From the NCBI RefSeq assembly GCF_012274265.1, contig NZ_JAANYY010000002.1, positions 868,001 to 932,000 of the forward strand: DNA of 64,000 nt, read 5' to 3'. The notes below the pieces were generated by a model, which was not told the DNA's origin, made no database searches, and saw only the letters and a program-made list of their open reading frames with translations. The stretch comes from Sphingopyxis microcysteis (GTDB lineage Bacteria > Pseudomonadota > Alphaproteobacteria > Sphingomonadales > Sphingomonadaceae). Below are positions 28,781 through 39,600 of the stretch, piece by piece (the stretch's first letter is position 1; each line of letters begins with the position of its first letter). A program made the position numbers and the translations under genes.

Positions 28781-29568
28781 GCGGCGATCTCCTTGGCGCT
28801 ATGAATAGCATCGGCGAGGGTGCGGGTGAAGGCCTCGACATGCGGCGCTGCAGCGTCCCCATGCTCGGCAATGATGTCGATGAAGGCCGATCCGACGACG
28901 ACACCGTCGGCGACCCGCGCGATCTGCGCCGCCTGATCGGGGGTACGGACGCCAAAGCCGACCGCGACGGGCAGGTCGGTTGCCGCCTTCAGCCGCGCGA
29001 CCGCATCCTCGATGCTCGCCTGCGCCGCTTGCTGCTGGCCGGTGATACCCGCGACCGAAACATAATAGAGGAAGCCGCTGGCGCCGTTCAGCACGTCGGG
29101 CAGGCGCGCTGCATCGGTGGTCGGCGTCGCGAGGCGGATCAGGTCGACCCCGGCGGCGCGCAGCGCAGGGCCGAGTTCGGGGTCTTCCTCGGCGGGAACA
29201 TCGACGCAGATGACGCCGTCGACGCCAGCCTTGGCGCATTCGGCCGCGAACCAGTCGCCGCCCCGGATCGTCATCGGGTTGGCATAACCCATCAAAACCA
29301 GCGGGGTGTCGGGGTGGCGCTGGCGAAAAGCGGCGGCGATCGCGAACAGGTCGGCGGTCGTCGTACCCTTGGCGAGGCTGCGCAAATTCGCGGCCTGGAT
29401 CGCGGGGCCATCGGCCATCGGATCGGTGAAGGGCATGCCCAGCTCGATGACATCGGCGCCCCCCGCGACCAGCGCGTCGAGGTTGGCGGCGGTGTCGCCA
29501 TCGCCTGCGGTGATGAAGGCGACGAGTGCAGGGTGGGGTTTGGCAAAGGCAGCAGCGAAGCGGGTCAC
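28777..29568 (-). CDS. trpA: Tryptophan synthase alpha chain
   Basis: A 263-residue TIM-barrel subunit that cleaves indole-3-glycerol phosphate to indole, which channels to TrpB. Catalytic Glu lies in [15 protein letters not shown], and catalytic Asp in the [19 protein letters not shown] region. The phosphate site is [15 protein letters not shown] start at 29568 overlaps the trpB stop by four bases (GTGA), and the longer upstream frame is rejected because homology begins at TRFAAAFA. Confidence 0.95.
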
Positions 29569-30785
29569 AGCGCCACCCCCAACGCATCCGCCACGGTGAA
29601 GATGTCCTTGTCGCCGCGACCCGAGCAATTGACGATGATGATCTTGTCCTTGCCCAGCGTCGGCGCGATCCGCTCGGCGGCGGCGATCGCGTGGGCGCTT
29701 TCGAGCGCGGGGATGATGCCTTCGAGCTTGGTCAGCTTCTGGAAGCTCGCGAGCGCCTCGGCGTCGGTCACCGGCTCGTAGCGGACGCGACCGATGTCGT
29801 GGAGCCAGCTATGTTCGGGGCCGATGCCCGGATAGTCGAGCCCCGCCGAAATGCTGTGCGCCTCGGTGATCTGGCCGTCTTCATCTTGCAGCAGATAGGT
29901 CTTGTTGCCGTGGAGGATGCCGGGCTTGCCGCCCGCGAGGCTCGCGGCGTGCTTGCCGTCCAGCCCTTCACCCGCAGCTTCGACTCCGACGATCGCGACG
30001 TCCGGGTCATCAAGGAAGGGGTGGAACAGCCCGATCGCGTTCGAACCGCCGCCGACCGGCGCGATCAACACGTCGGGCAGGCGATCTTCTGCCTCCAATA
30101 TCTGCGCGCGCGCTTCGTCACCGATCACCGACTGGAAATCACGCACGAGCTGTGGATAGGGGTGCGGACCCGCGACCGTGCCGATGATGTAGAAGGTATC
30201 GTGGACGTTCGCGACCCAGTGGCGCAGCGCCTCGTTCATCGCATCCTTCAGCGTCTTGGCGCCGCTCTCGACCGCGACGACTTCGGCGCCGAGCAGCTTC
30301 ATGCGAAATACGTTCGGCTGCTGACGTGCGACATCGACCGCCCCCATGAAGATGGTGCAGGGCAGGCCGAACAGCGCGGCAACGGTCGCGGTCGCGACGC
30401 CATGCTGGCCCGCGCCGGTTTCGGCGATGATCCTGGTCTTGCCCATCCGCTTGGCGAGCAGGATCTGGCCGATGCAATTGTTGATCTTGTGCGCCCCGGT
30501 GTGGTTGAGATCCTCGCGCTTCAAATAGATTTTCGCGCCGCCGAGATGCTCAGTCAGCCGTTCGGCGAACCACAGCGGGCTGGGGCGGCCGACATAATTT
30601 TTGAGCAGATAGTCGAACTCGGCCTTGAACGCCGGGTCGGCCTGCGCCGCGCGATAATGGCGTTCGAGGTCGAGGATCAGCGGCATCAGCGTTTCGGCGA
30701 CATAGCGGCCGCCGAACTGGCCGAAATGGCCGCGTTCGTCGGGGCCGGTGCGCAGGCTGTTGGGCAGGGTCGTCGTATCGGTCAT
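29565..30785 (-). CDS. trpB: Tryptophan synthase beta chain
   Basis: A 406-residue PLP enzyme that condenses indole with serine. It shows [15 protein letters not shown] near the N-terminus, the PLP lysine in THAHKINN-type context (here [11 protein letters not shown]), [16 protein letters not shown], and the phosphate loop GGGSNAIG. The start at 30785 (MTDTTTLP) follows GATGGAAA. Further in-frame ATG codons at 30791 and 30797 are possible. It forms a tight pair with trpA, 98 bp after trpF. Confidence 0.95.
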   Translation of the reverse strand: MTDTTTLPNSLRTGPDERGHFGQFGGRYVAETLMPLILDLERHYRAAQADPAFKAEFDYLLKNYVGRPSPLWFAERLTEHLGGAKIYLKREDLNHTGAHKINNCIGQILLAKRMGKTRIIAETGAGQHGVATATVAALFGLPCTIFMGAVDVARQQPNVFRMKLLGAEVVAVESGAKTLKDAMNEALRHWVANVHDTFYIIGTVAGPHPYPQLVRDFQSVIGDEARAQILEAEDRLPDVLIAPVGGGSNAIGLFHPFLDDPDVAIVGVEAAGEGLDGKHAASLAGGKPGILHGNKTYLLQDEDGQITEAHSISAGLDYPGIGPEHSWLHDIGRVRYEPVTDAEALASFQKLTKLEGIIPALESAHAIAAAERIAPTLGKDKIIIVNCSGRGDKDIFTVADALGVAL

Positions 30786-30883
30786 GGTCATTTCCATCGG
30801 CAATGGGGTGGGCGCTCGCTCAAACGGGATTTGAAGCGATCAGCGCCATCGTTTTCCGATGCGCATGGGCAAGGGGCGTGCCG

Positions 30884-31516
30884 TCAACATGCGGCGACCG
30901 CTTTAAGGAAAGCGGCGATCTTGTCCACATCCTTCACGCCCGGAGCGCTTTCGACCCCCGACGAGACATCGACCAGCGGCGCGCCGGTCGCGGCGATCGC
31001 TTCGGCGACGTTGGCGGGGGTGAGCCCGCCCGCGACGCCCCAATCCATCGTGTGACGATGATTTTTGAGCAGCGACCAGTCGAAACGGGTTCCGGTGCCG
31101 CCGGGCAGCGCGGCTGCGGGGGCGTCGAACAGGATCCGGTCGGCCGCGCCGTGATATTTCTGAATCCGCTCCAGCGTTCCTGCGTCCTTCAGCCCGACGG
31201 CTTTCCACACCTGCGCAGGCGCGATCCGCTTGACCACGGCGAGCCATTCGGGGCTTTCGTTGCCGTGAAACTGGATGATGTCCGGACGCACCGCCGCCAG
31301 CGCCTCGCCGGTCAGCTGCTGCGACGCGTTGACGAGCAGCAACGCGACCTCGACATGGCGTCCGGCGCGCTTGCGCAGTTCAGCGGCCGTCTTGAGATCG
31401 ACGTGCCGCGGGCTGGGCTCGTAATGAACGAGCCCGATATGCGTGGCGCCCTGCTCGATGGCGGCGTCGACGGCTTCGGGGGTGGAAAGGCCGCAGATTT
31501 TGACGAAGGGGGGCAT
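30884..31516 (-). CDS. trpF: Phosphoribosylanthranilate isomerase
   Basis: A 210-residue TIM-barrel enzyme that isomerises phosphoribosylanthranilate in the tryptophan pathway. It begins PPFVKICGLSTPEAVDAA with the catalytic Cys in KICGL. IQFHGNESPEW and LLFDAPAA follow, with the phosphate-binding WGVAGGLTPANV. It lies 98 bp upstream of trpB, in the order trpF-trpB-trpA. No leader peptide or attenuator rich in Trp codons is visible before it. Confidence 0.95.
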   Translation of the reverse strand: MPPFVKICGLSTPEAVDAAIEQGATHIGLVHYEPSPRHVDLKTAAELRKRAGRHVEVALLLVNASQQLTGEALAAVRPDIIQFHGNESPEWLAVVKRIAPAQVWKAVGLKDAGTLERIQKYHGAADRILFDAPAAALPGGTGTRFDWSLLKNHRHTMDWGVAGGLTPANVAEAIAATGAPLVDVSSGVESAPGVKDVDKIAAFLKAVAAC

Positions 31517-31535
31517 GGTTCAGACTCAAGCTGTC

Positions 31536-31615
31536 CGTTCGCATCGAGCGAAGTCGAGATGTCCCTCGACCAAGTGTCGTACCGATGGGTGTCTCGACTT
31601 CGCTCGACACGAACG
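31536..31615. repeat. Inverted repeat element, family B copy 2
   Basis: Arms 31536-31560 and 31591-31615 are 25 bp each, with three mismatches, around 30 bp (core TCGAGCGAAGTCGAGA). It fills most of the 113-bp gap between pyrF and trpF. Confidence 0.83.
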
Positions 31616-31629
31616 GGAATTGGGGTGGG

Positions 31630-32304
31630 CTAAAGCGTCGCTTCGATTTCGCGCGCCGCAAGGTCGGGATCGGGCGACTGGCTGATCGGGCGTCCGACGA
31701 CCAGGATCGACGCGCCGTCGGCCATCGCCTGCGCCGGGGTGACGACGCGTTTCTGGTCGCCCGCCTTGCCGTTGGAGGGCCGCACGCCGGGAACGACGAA
31801 GAAGCCGCCGGGCCACGCCTTGCGCGCCGCTTTCACTTCCTGTCCCGAACAGACGATCCCGTCGAGCCCGGCTTCGCGCGCCAGCGCGGCGAGGCGGACG
31901 ACCTGATCGTGCGGGGTGCCGCCGACGCCGATGTCGTCGAGGTCGGGGGCGTCGAGGCTGGTCAGCACGGTGACCGCGACCACCTTGGTATTCAGTCCCG
32001 CCACCGCCTTGGCTTCTTCCAGCATCGCGCGGCCGCCCGCGGCGTGCACGGTCAGGATGGCGGGTTCGAGCGGACGCAGCGCCTGGATCGCTTTCGCGAC
32101 CGTGTTCGGAATGTCGTGGAGCTTAAGGTCGAGGAAGATCGGCAGCCCAAGCTTGGCCATTTCATGCACGCCATGATGCCCGTTGGCGCAGAAAAATTCG
32201 AGCCCGAGCTTCAGTCCGCCGACATGATGCCGCACCTTTTGCGCCAGCGTCACCGCTGCGTCGAGGTGGGGATGATCGATGGCGAGATAAAGCGGCGAGC
32301 TCAT
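31630..32304 (-). CDS. pyrF: Orotidine 5'-phosphate decarboxylase
   Basis: A 224-residue TIM-barrel enzyme that converts OMP to UMP. It shows LYLAIDHPHLDAA, FLDLKLHDIPNTVAKA with the catalytic Lys/Asp set (DLKLHD), FFVVPGVRPS and ILVVGRPISQSPDP. The start at 32304 overlaps the lapA stop by ATGA. The frame stays open upstream but homology begins here. Downstream, a repeat separates it from trpF. Confidence 0.95.
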   Translation of the reverse strand: MSSPLYLAIDHPHLDAAVTLAQKVRHHVGGLKLGLEFFCANGHHGVHEMAKLGLPIFLDLKLHDIPNTVAKAIQALRPLEPAILTVHAAGGRAMLEEAKAVAGLNTKVVAVTVLTSLDAPDLDDIGVGGTPHDQVVRLAALAREAGLDGIVCSGQEVKAARKAWPGGFFVVPGVRPSNGKAGDQKRVVTPAQAMADGASILVVGRPISQSPDPDLAAREIEATL

Positions 32305-32648
32305 GGGATATCCAGTGGCAGGGTGGGGGAAGCGGTTCCAGTGGCGGGAGCGGGGGCGGGCGTCGGCGCCGACATGGGTTCCACGGGACGATTGGCCAGC
32401 GCGCGCATGTCGGCGAGCTGGCGCTCGCTGGTGTCGAGGCGGCGTTTCAACGACCAGCGCGTGGTGCGCAGCGCGATCCACATGGGTACGCTGCCGATCA
32501 GGAAAGCGGCAAGGATCAACACGGGCAATTTGGTGTCGAGCACCTGCCCCGGCCAGATGGTCACCGTCACCGGCAGCCAGTTCGCCATGGCAAAAATGAC
32601 CAGCACCGCGGTCAGCAACACCCAGATGATCGTTCGCAGGATTCCCAC
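32301..32648 (-). CDS. LapA-domain (DUF1049) membrane protein
   Basis: A 115-residue protein with two membrane helices (TIIWVLLTAVLVIFAMANWL and LPVLILAAFLIGSVPMWIAL), then a short coiled-coil and a Pro/Ala-rich tail. The two-helix LapA domain matches the family that in E. coli (LapA) helps assemble lipopolysaccharide. A GTG start at 32648 follows GAGGAG. It is translationally coupled to pyrF by ATGA, an arrangement probably reflecting cotranscription rather than shared function. Confidence 0.82.
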   Translation of the reverse strand: MGILRTIIWVLLTAVLVIFAMANWLPVTVTIWPGQVLDTKLPVLILAAFLIGSVPMWIALRTTRWSLKRRLDTSERQLADMRALANRPVEPMSAPTPAPAPATGTASPTLPLDIP

Positions 32649-32717
32649 TATCGTCTGCTCCTCATTCGCTTGGGTCCGCCGACCCTATGCGAGTTTCCAG
32701 CGGGTTTCCACCCCGCG

Positions 32718-34034
32718 TTACGCGGAGCCGAAAACCCGGTCGAAGATCGTGTCGACATGTTTCATATGATAGCCAAGGTCGAAAAGTTCCGTCAGCTGGT
32801 CGGCTGACAGCCGCGCGGTGACGTCCGCATCGGCCTTCAGCAGGTCGAGCAGCGACAGTTGGCCGTCGCTTTCCCAAACCCGCATCGCGTTGCGCTGGAC
32901 CAGCAGATAGCTGTCTTCGCGGCTTGCTCCCGCCTGCGTCAGCGCCAGCAAAACGCGCTGCGAATGGACAAGGCCGCCCATGCGGTCGAGGTTCTTTTGC
33001 ATCCGTTCGGGATAGACGAGCAGCTTGTCGACAACCCCGGTCAGGCGACCAAGCGCGAAGTCGAGGGTGATCGTCGCATCGGGACCGATGAAGCGTTCGA
33101 CCGACGAATGGCTGATGTCGCGTTCGTGCCAGAGCGCGACATTTTCCAGCGCCGGAACGACCGCGCTGCGGACCATGCGCGCGAGGCCGGTGAGATTTTC
33201 GGTCAGCACCGGGTTGCGCTTGTGCGGCATCGCCGATGAACCCTTTTGCCCCGGCGAGAAATATTCCTCGGCTTCGAGAACTTCGGTGCGCTGCAAATGG
33301 CGGACTTCGGTCGCAAGGCGCTCGATCGAGCCCGCGATCACGCCGAGCGTCGCAAAGAACATGGCGTGACGGTCGCGCGGGATGACCTGGGTCGACACGG
33401 GCTCGATAGCGAGCCCGAGTTTTGCCGCGACGTGCGCTTCGACCCGCGGATCGATGTTGGCAAAAGTGCCAACCGCGCCGGAGATCGCACAGGTGGCCAC
33501 TTCGGCGCGCGCAGCGATCAGGCGCGCCTTGCAGCGGTCGAATTCGGCATAAGCCTGCGCCAGTTTGAGGCCAAAGGTTACCGGCTCGGCGTGAATGCCA
33601 TGGCTGCGACCGATCGTCGGGGTCAGCTTATGTTCAAAGGCGCGGCGCTTGATGGCGGCGAGCAGCGCATCAAGGTCGGCGATCAACAGGTCGGCGGCCT
33701 GCGCCAGCTGCACCGCAAGGCAGGTGTCGAGAACGTCGGAGCTGGTCATGCCCTGGTGCATGAAGCGTGCTTCTTCGCCCACATTTTCGGACACCCAGGT
33801 CAAAAAGGCGATGACGTCATGTTTGGTGACGGCCTCGATCGCATCGATCGCCGCCACGTCGATGACGGGCTTGGTCGCCCACCAATCCCACAAGGCCTTC
33901 GCAGCGGATTTCGGCACGGTTCCAAGCTCGGCCAAGGCGTCGGTGGCGTGCGCTTCGATCTCGAACCAGATGCGAAAGCGATTCTCGGCTGACCAGATCG
34001 CGGTCATTTCCGGCCTGGCGTAACGCGGAACCAT
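32718..34034 (-). CDS. purB: Adenylosuccinate lyase
   Basis: A 438-residue fumarase/aspartase-superfamily enzyme acting twice in purine synthesis (SAICAR and adenylosuccinate cleavage). It starts MVPRYARPEMTAIWS and shows HQGMTSSDVLDTCLA, GRSHGIHAEPVTFGLK (catalytic His) and the signature GSSAMPHKRNPVL with the catalytic Ser loop. The ATG at 34034 follows GGAAGGAA. It lies 69 bp upstream of lapA on the same strand. Confidence 0.96.
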   Translation of the reverse strand: MVPRYARPEMTAIWSAENRFRIWFEIEAHATDALAELGTVPKSAAKALWDWWATKPVIDVAAIDAIEAVTKHDVIAFLTWVSENVGEEARFMHQGMTSSDVLDTCLAVQLAQAADLLIADLDALLAAIKRRAFEHKLTPTIGRSHGIHAEPVTFGLKLAQAYAEFDRCKARLIAARAEVATCAISGAVGTFANIDPRVEAHVAAKLGLAIEPVSTQVIPRDRHAMFFATLGVIAGSIERLATEVRHLQRTEVLEAEEYFSPGQKGSSAMPHKRNPVLTENLTGLARMVRSAVVPALENVALWHERDISHSSVERFIGPDATITLDFALGRLTGVVDKLLVYPERMQKNLDRMGGLVHSQRVLLALTQAGASREDSYLLVQRNAMRVWESDGQLSLLDLLKADADVTARLSADQLTELFDLGYHMKHVDTIFDRVFGSA

Positions 34035-34230
34035 TGAATTTCCTTCCTTTTAGGGCGCTCCATCGCGGAATCCCTGCGGAACCGCGCCGGGGCGCCCCGT
34101 AGCAGGGACGGGGCGTTTCGCCAAATGCCGCAGACCGGCAACCATGCCCAAACCCGGCGGTTGCTTTCATGCCCCATCAGAACAGGCGACCGGCCCCGGG
34201 CCTTAAAAGTCGCCGCGAAAGGAGAATTTC

Positions 34231-34503
34231 ATGTTGAAACAGATGCTTTTGATCGGCGCCGTGGCGGTGAGCTTCCCCGGGCTGGCGCAGACCACGGCCC
34301 CGACGGGTGAGAAACCTGCCCCGACCGACACCATGGCACCCGCGCCGGATGAAAAGCCCGCCGACGATGCCAACCCGACCGACGGCACGGCGCCGACCGA
34401 GGACGCCATGCCGACCGACACGCCCCCGGCAGCCGAGCCGACTCCGCCGGCTGACCAACCCGCTCCGGAGCCCGAACCGACCCCCGAACCGGACCCGGAA
34501 TAA
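34231..34503 (+). CDS. Small secreted Pro/Thr/Asp-rich protein
   Basis: A 90-residue protein with a signal peptide (MLKQMLLIGAVAVSFPGLAQ, probable cleavage after LAQ). The mature part is acidic, low complexity and rich in Pro, Thr, Ala, Asp and Glu, with no domain. Its signal peptide and ribosome site (AAAGGAGAA) are nearly copied in the next gene 32 bp downstream; the first 26 coding bases are identical. It looks like a truncated or diverged duplicate lacking the EF-hand part. Function unknown. Confidence 0.7.
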   Translation: MLKQMLLIGAVAVSFPGLAQTTAPTGEKPAPTDTMAPAPDEKPADDANPTDGTAPTEDAMPTDTPPAAEPTPPADQPAPEPEPTPEPDPE

Positions 34504-34534
34504 CACCCCCGACGAATGAATTAGGAGAATGACC

Positions 34535-35008
34535 ATGTTGAAACAGATGCTTTTGATCGGTGCCGCCGCCGTGAGTTTCCCGGCGCTGGCGCAGACGACC
34601 CCGCCTGCGGCCGATCCTGCCGCCCCAACGAGCGCTGCCGAACCGGCCACGACGCCCGACACGACGATGTCGGCTGAGCCCGCCCCGGCTCCGGCCCCCG
34701 ATGCTTCGGCGCCGCCGACGGCGACCGAACCGGCACCCGCCGCTGGCGCCCCGGCAACGCCGAGCCAGATCGCGCAGATCGTCGACAAGGAATTTCCGAC
34801 CTATGACGGCGATGCCAATGGCGATCTGAACGAGGCCGAATTTTCGGCGTGGATGAAAAAGCTGCGCGCCGCCACCGAACCTACCGTCGACACCGAGTCG
34901 GCTGAGGTGAAGACATGGATCGGGCAGGCGTTTGCCGCCGCCGATGGCGACAAATCGGGCGCGGTCAACAAGGCCGAGCTCACCGGTTTCCTTTCGCGCG
35001 GCGCCTGA
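34535..35008 (+). CDS. Secreted EF-hand calcium-binding protein
   Basis: A 157-residue protein with a signal peptide nearly identical to that of the preceding gene, an Ala/Pro/Thr-rich linker and two EF-hand loops: DGDANGDLNEAE (about residues 89-100) and DGDKSGAVNKAE (about 137-148), both with acidic ligands at loop positions 1, 3 and 12. It should bind calcium in the periplasm or outside. The start at 34535 aligns with its neighbour; an ATG at 34529 is two codons upstream. Confidence 0.78.
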   Translation: MLKQMLLIGAAAVSFPALAQTTPPAADPAAPTSAAEPATTPDTTMSAEPAPAPAPDASAPPTATEPAPAAGAPATPSQIAQIVDKEFPTYDGDANGDLNEAEFSAWMKKLRAATEPTVDTESAEVKTWIGQAFAAADGDKSGAVNKAELTGFLSRGA

Positions 35009-35078
35009 ACAGGCTTCCCGCGGGGTGGTGCAGCCGTCGGAGCGATCCGGCGGCTGCATCGCCGTGCGCGGGGCGGCC

Positions 35079-35477
35079 TTAAGGCTGCCGCACCGAAACG
35101 ATCCTCAGCTCATGATCGTCGCCGCTGCGGTCGGGCCAGCTGATTGACTGTCCGACGCTGAGGCCGATCAGGCCTGCGCCGACCGGCGTCAGGATCGAGA
35201 TACGACCGGCAGCGATGTCGGCGTCACCCGGATAAACCAGGCGCACCGATCGCTCGGCGCCGTTCGTCGCGTCGACAAAGGTCACCTCCGACCCCATCGT
35301 CACGACGTCGGACGGAATGTCGGAACGGCTACAGATCGTCGCGCGATCGATTTCGTCGAGCAAGCCTTCGCAAAGGTTGAGGGAATCGCGCTGCTTCAAC
35401 AGCGTGAGTTCGGTCAATATGTCGGCTTCGCTGTCGATCATATGGATGTGCGGCCTCGCGGCCTGGGTATTTGACAT
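35079..35477 (-). CDS. rnk: Nucleoside diphosphate kinase regulator / GreA-GreB C-terminal domain protein
   Basis: A 132-residue protein with a short N-terminal helix pair and a C-terminal GreA/GreB-type FKBP-like domain: VTMGSEVTFVDATNGAER and ISILTPVGAGLIGLSVGQSI. This combination matches Rnk, which binds RNA polymerase in E. coli but lacks the long GreA coiled coil. The start at 35477 (MSNTQAARP) is chosen over the longer upstream frame, which has no family similarity. Confidence 0.82.
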   Translation of the reverse strand: MSNTQAARPHIHMIDSEADILTELTLLKQRDSLNLCEGLLDEIDRATICSRSDIPSDVVTMGSEVTFVDATNGAERSVRLVYPGDADIAAGRISILTPVGAGLIGLSVGQSISWPDRSGDDHELRIVSVRQP

Positions 35478-35705
35478 GGCACGAGCTTTCCGGCTGAGGC
35501 GCGGCGATCGGAGTCGCGCGCAGCAGTGTTGCAAAGGAAGGTTGCCCCGGGTTCGGGGCAAGTGCGCCGGAACCCGGGGCTAAAGGCCCGCGAGAAGTTG
35601 TCCCCCGTGGAAACGGAAGCGAAGAAGGCCGCGCCGGATCTGCATGGGTCAAATGATGTCGCAGCGCACGGGCGAAGTCAAATGCAGCGCTTCGGCGACC
35701 GGCCG

Positions 35706-36416
35706 TCAGAGAAGTCCCATCGCCCGGAAGCTGCGATATTCCGAACCGCCGATGATGATATGATCGTGCAGGACGATCCCCAGGCGCGTGCCCGCATCGG
35801 CGATTTCGCGGGTGATCGCGATGTCCTGTCGGCTTGGGTCGGGGCTGCCGCTGGGGTGATTATGGACGAGGATGATCGCCGATGCGCCGAGTTCCAGCGC
35901 GCGCTTGATCACCTCGCGAACATAGATCGCCGACTGGTCGATCGATCCCTCACTGGCGAGTTCGTCGCGGATCAGCATGTTGCGGGCGTTCAGGTATAGG
36001 ACGCGCACGCGTTCTATGTCGATCGGCCCCATGTCGGCGCGCAGCCAGTCGAGCAGCGCGTCCCAGCTGGAAAGCAGGGGCTTGTCGCGAAACCCGCCCT
36101 TCAGCAGCCGCAGGCTGGCGGTCTGGACAATCTTGAGCGCCGCGATGCCCGATTCGCCCAGCCCATCGACGCGGCGCAGCGATTCGGGGTCGGCGCTGAT
36201 CAGCTGTGCCAGTGAGCCGAATTCGCGCAGCAACGCCTTGGCCAGCGGCTTGGTATCGCGGCGCGGAATCGCCAGCGCGAGGAGATATTCGACCAGCTCG
36301 TAATCGGCCATCCCATCGGCGTCGCCGCCGATCAGCCGCCCGCGGAGCCGCGAACGATGGCCCGCATGGTCGGGGGCCAGATCGGGCACAGGCGCGGGCG
36401 TGTCGGCATTGGCCAT
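35706..36416 (-). CDS. radC: RadC-family JAB-domain protein
   Basis: A 236-residue protein with an N-terminal helix-hairpin-helix region (LRRVDGLGESGIAALKIVQ) and a JAB/MPN metalloprotease-like domain with HNHPSGSPDPSRQD, carrying the JAMM zinc ligands, and a preceding Glu. RadC was named as a DNA repair protein, but that role is disputed. The start at 36416 (MANADTPA) is preferred over a GTG at 36449. It is divergent from ydbH. Confidence 0.88.
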   Translation of the reverse strand: MANADTPAPVPDLAPDHAGHRSRLRGRLIGGDADGMADYELVEYLLALAIPRRDTKPLAKALLREFGSLAQLISADPESLRRVDGLGESGIAALKIVQTASLRLLKGGFRDKPLLSSWDALLDWLRADMGPIDIERVRVLYLNARNMLIRDELASEGSIDQSAIYVREVIKRALELGASAIILVHNHPSGSPDPSRQDIAITREIADAGTRLGIVLHDHIIIGGSEYRSFRAMGLL

Positions 36417-36606
36417 CGGTCCGCCGAATAACCGCCTTGTGAGCCGCACTCAACGGGCATAGGACACAGATGATGGCAATCCGGACCAATTTGTTGCAGC
36501 GAAACGGGATTTCCGGCGTTGCTGCCAGGAATATGGGTCGGACCGGAGGACGAGTGGACGCCATGACGTCATCCGCTGACAGGACTTGGCTGAGGTCGTC
36601 CGCACC

Positions 36607-39600
36607 GTGAGCGACGCCGACCAGAGCCTAAAGCCAAGGTGGCGGCATCGCACGCTGCTGTTCAAAAAGCGCTGGCTGACTGCGGGCGCGGTGATCGTGG
36701 TGATCGCGGGGGTATGGATTGCCCGCGAACCGATTGCCGACCGTTTCATCAGCGATGAATTGGGCAGCCGGGGTGTTCCGGCGCAATATCGCATCGACGC
36801 GATCGGGTTCCGCAGCGAGCGGTTATCGAATGTCGTGATTGGCGATCCCGAAAATCCCGACCTGACCGCGAAAAAGGTCGAGGTGCTGCTCGGCTACGGC
36901 TGGTCCGGCCCCTATGTCACCGAGATCCGCGCCGAGGGAGTTCGGCTCTATGGCCGTTTTTCGGGAGGGCGGCTCTCGTTCGGGGCGCTCGACAAGTTTC
37001 GCGATCCGACGAGCACCGATCCCTTTGCCTTGCCCGACCTGACCGTCGTGCTGCGCGATGCGCGCGCGCGGGTCGACACGCCGTGGGGGAATGTCGGCGC
37101 CGCACTGAACGGCGGCGGCAATCTCCGCCGCGATTTCACCGGCAAACTGGCGCTCGTCGCGCCGCGCGTCAGCGCTGCGGGGTGCAATGGCGAGGGCGTC
37201 AGCTTCTATGGCACGCTGCTGGTGCGCGACGTTCGCGCGCAACTCGTCGGTCCCCTGCGCGGCCAAAGCCTGTCGTGCGACAAGGGCGACGTCACCGCGG
37301 CGTCGCCGCAGGTCGTGCTCGACCTGTCGTTGTCGGAGGATCTGCAAAGCTGGAAGGGCGAAGCCGACGCCAGTGTCGCGAAACTGATCGCGGGCTCGGT
37401 CGAAGCGGATCGGCTGGGCGTGCTCGCGAGGTTCGAAGGCAATGCGGCGGCAACCAAGCTGGATATCAACGCCGCCATGGCGCGCGTCCGCGGTTCGGAT
37501 TTCACCGCCCAGACGGTAAACGTCGATGCACAGGGTGTGGTCGGGCGCTCCGCGCCGAAACTGGATGGTCAAATCCGCTTTGCCCGCGCGAGCGGCAGCG
37601 CGGCGATGCGGCGCGCGCTTACCGACGGCGCGCGCAACCTGGACGAAACCCCGCTTGGCCCGCTCGCGGCCAAGGCGGGCGCAGCGGTCAGCCGGATGCT
37701 CGCCGATGTCGGGGGCAGCGCGGCGTTCGCCCTGGCCGGGGAGGGCAATCTTGCCCGCATCGACCTGATCGCTCCGCGATTGACGAGCGCGAGCGGCGCC
37801 CGCTTCACCGGCAGCGCCGACAGCCGCATCAGCTATGGTTATGGCGCGCCGCAGCCGACGGTTGTCGCTGCCGGGCGCTGGCGTTTCGGCGGCGGCGATC
37901 TGCCCGCCGGTTCGCTCAACCTCGATCGCCGTAGCGACGGTTCGATGACCGGTGTGGCGAACTTCGACCCCTATCAGGCGGGCACTGCGCGCCTAGCGCT
38001 GGCACCGGTGCGCTTTTCCGGCGACCGCAGTGGCCTGCTGCGGTTTGCGACGCGCGCCGATGTGTCGGGTCCGCTCGCGGGCGGGCGTATCGACCGGCTG
38101 AGCGTGCCGCTCAGCGGCTTTCTGGCGCCGACAGGCGCGCTGGCGCTCGATGGGGGATGCAGCCGGGTGAGCGCGGATCGCGCCGTCATATCGGGTTTCC
38201 AGATCGGTCGCAGCGCGATCGACCTGTGCAGCCGTCCCGGTGCTCCTTTGCTGAGTGCGGGGCCGGATGGCCTGCGCGGCCAAATTCGCATTCCGGGCAT
38301 CAATCTGCGTGGCACAAGCGGCGATTCGCCGTTTGCCGTGACCAGCGGACCGGCAAATGTCGATCTGACCACGATGCGCTGGTCGCTGGCGCTCGCCGAT
38401 TTCCGGCTAGGCGAGGGTGAGAGCGTCACGCGCTTCAGTGCCGGCACGATTAGCGGGCGTTCCACCGCGCAGGGCATGGCGGGCGATCTGCGCGATGCCA
38501 GTGCCAGGATCGGCGCGGTGCCGCTCAACATGAGCGAAATCACGGGCGGATGGCGCTGGGCCGATGGCGCGCTGACGCTCGACGGCGGGCTGCTGCTGAC
38601 CGATGCGGCGCCGGAAGCGCGCTTTGCGCCGCTGATCAGCAACGACGCGAGCCTGCGTCTTGCCGATGGACGGATCGACGCCAAGGCGGCATTCAGCGAG
38701 CGCACGACCGGCACCAAAATTCTGGATGCGATCATTCGTCACCGATTGGCCGACGGCAGTGGGTCGGCGGACCTGGTCGTCAAGGAATTGCGGTTCGACG
38801 AACGGTTCCAGCCCGACCAGTTGACCAACCTTGCGCTGGGCGTCGTCGCCAATGTGCGCGGGTCGGTCGTGGGAGACGGTCGGATCGAATGGACCGCCGA
38901 GGGGGTGACCAGCCGCGGCACCTTTGCCACCGCCGACGCCAGTCTGGCGGCGGCGTTCGGCCCGGTGAGCGGGCTGACATCGACGCTGACCTTTGATGAT
39001 TTGATCGGGCTGCGGTCGGCTCCCGGGCAGATCGCCAAGATCAAGGAAATCAACCCGGGCATCCCAGTGCTCGACGGCGAAATCGAATATCAGCTGCTCG
39101 GCGATAACCGGGTGCGGGTCGAGGGCGGCAGCTGGCCCTTTGCCGGGGGGCAGTTGTTGCTCCACCCGACGACGCTCGACTTCGGCGCCGAACAGACGCG
39201 GCGGCTGTCATTCGACATCGTCGGGGTCGATGCGGCGGTATTCCTGCAAAGCTTCGGGTTCGAGAATATCAACGCGACCGGCAAGTTCGACGGCACCCTG
39301 CCGGTCGAATTCAGCGGGCTGGGTGGGCGCATTGTCGGAGGACGCATCGATTCGCGCGCCGGTGGCGGCACACTGGCCTATGTCGGCGAATTGTCGAACC
39401 GCAACCTGGGCGCGATCGCCAATTTTGCCTTTGGTGCGCTCCGCAGCCTGAAATATGATGATCTGACGATCATATTGAATGGGGATCTCGACGGCGAAAT
39501 GGTGACCGATATCCGCTTTGGCGGCGTAGGGCAGGGCGAGGGCGCGACGCGCAACTTCCTGACCAATGCGGTCGCCAGAATCCCGCTGGTCTTCAACGTG

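Noticed and set aside
29526..31055. A 509-codon plus-strand open frame across trpA, trpB and trpF
   Set aside because: It is a complement shadow of strongly conserved trp genes.
31517..31629. A trp leader peptide attenuator
   Set aside because: The gap is filled by a dispersed inverted repeat, and no short frame with Trp codon runs is present.
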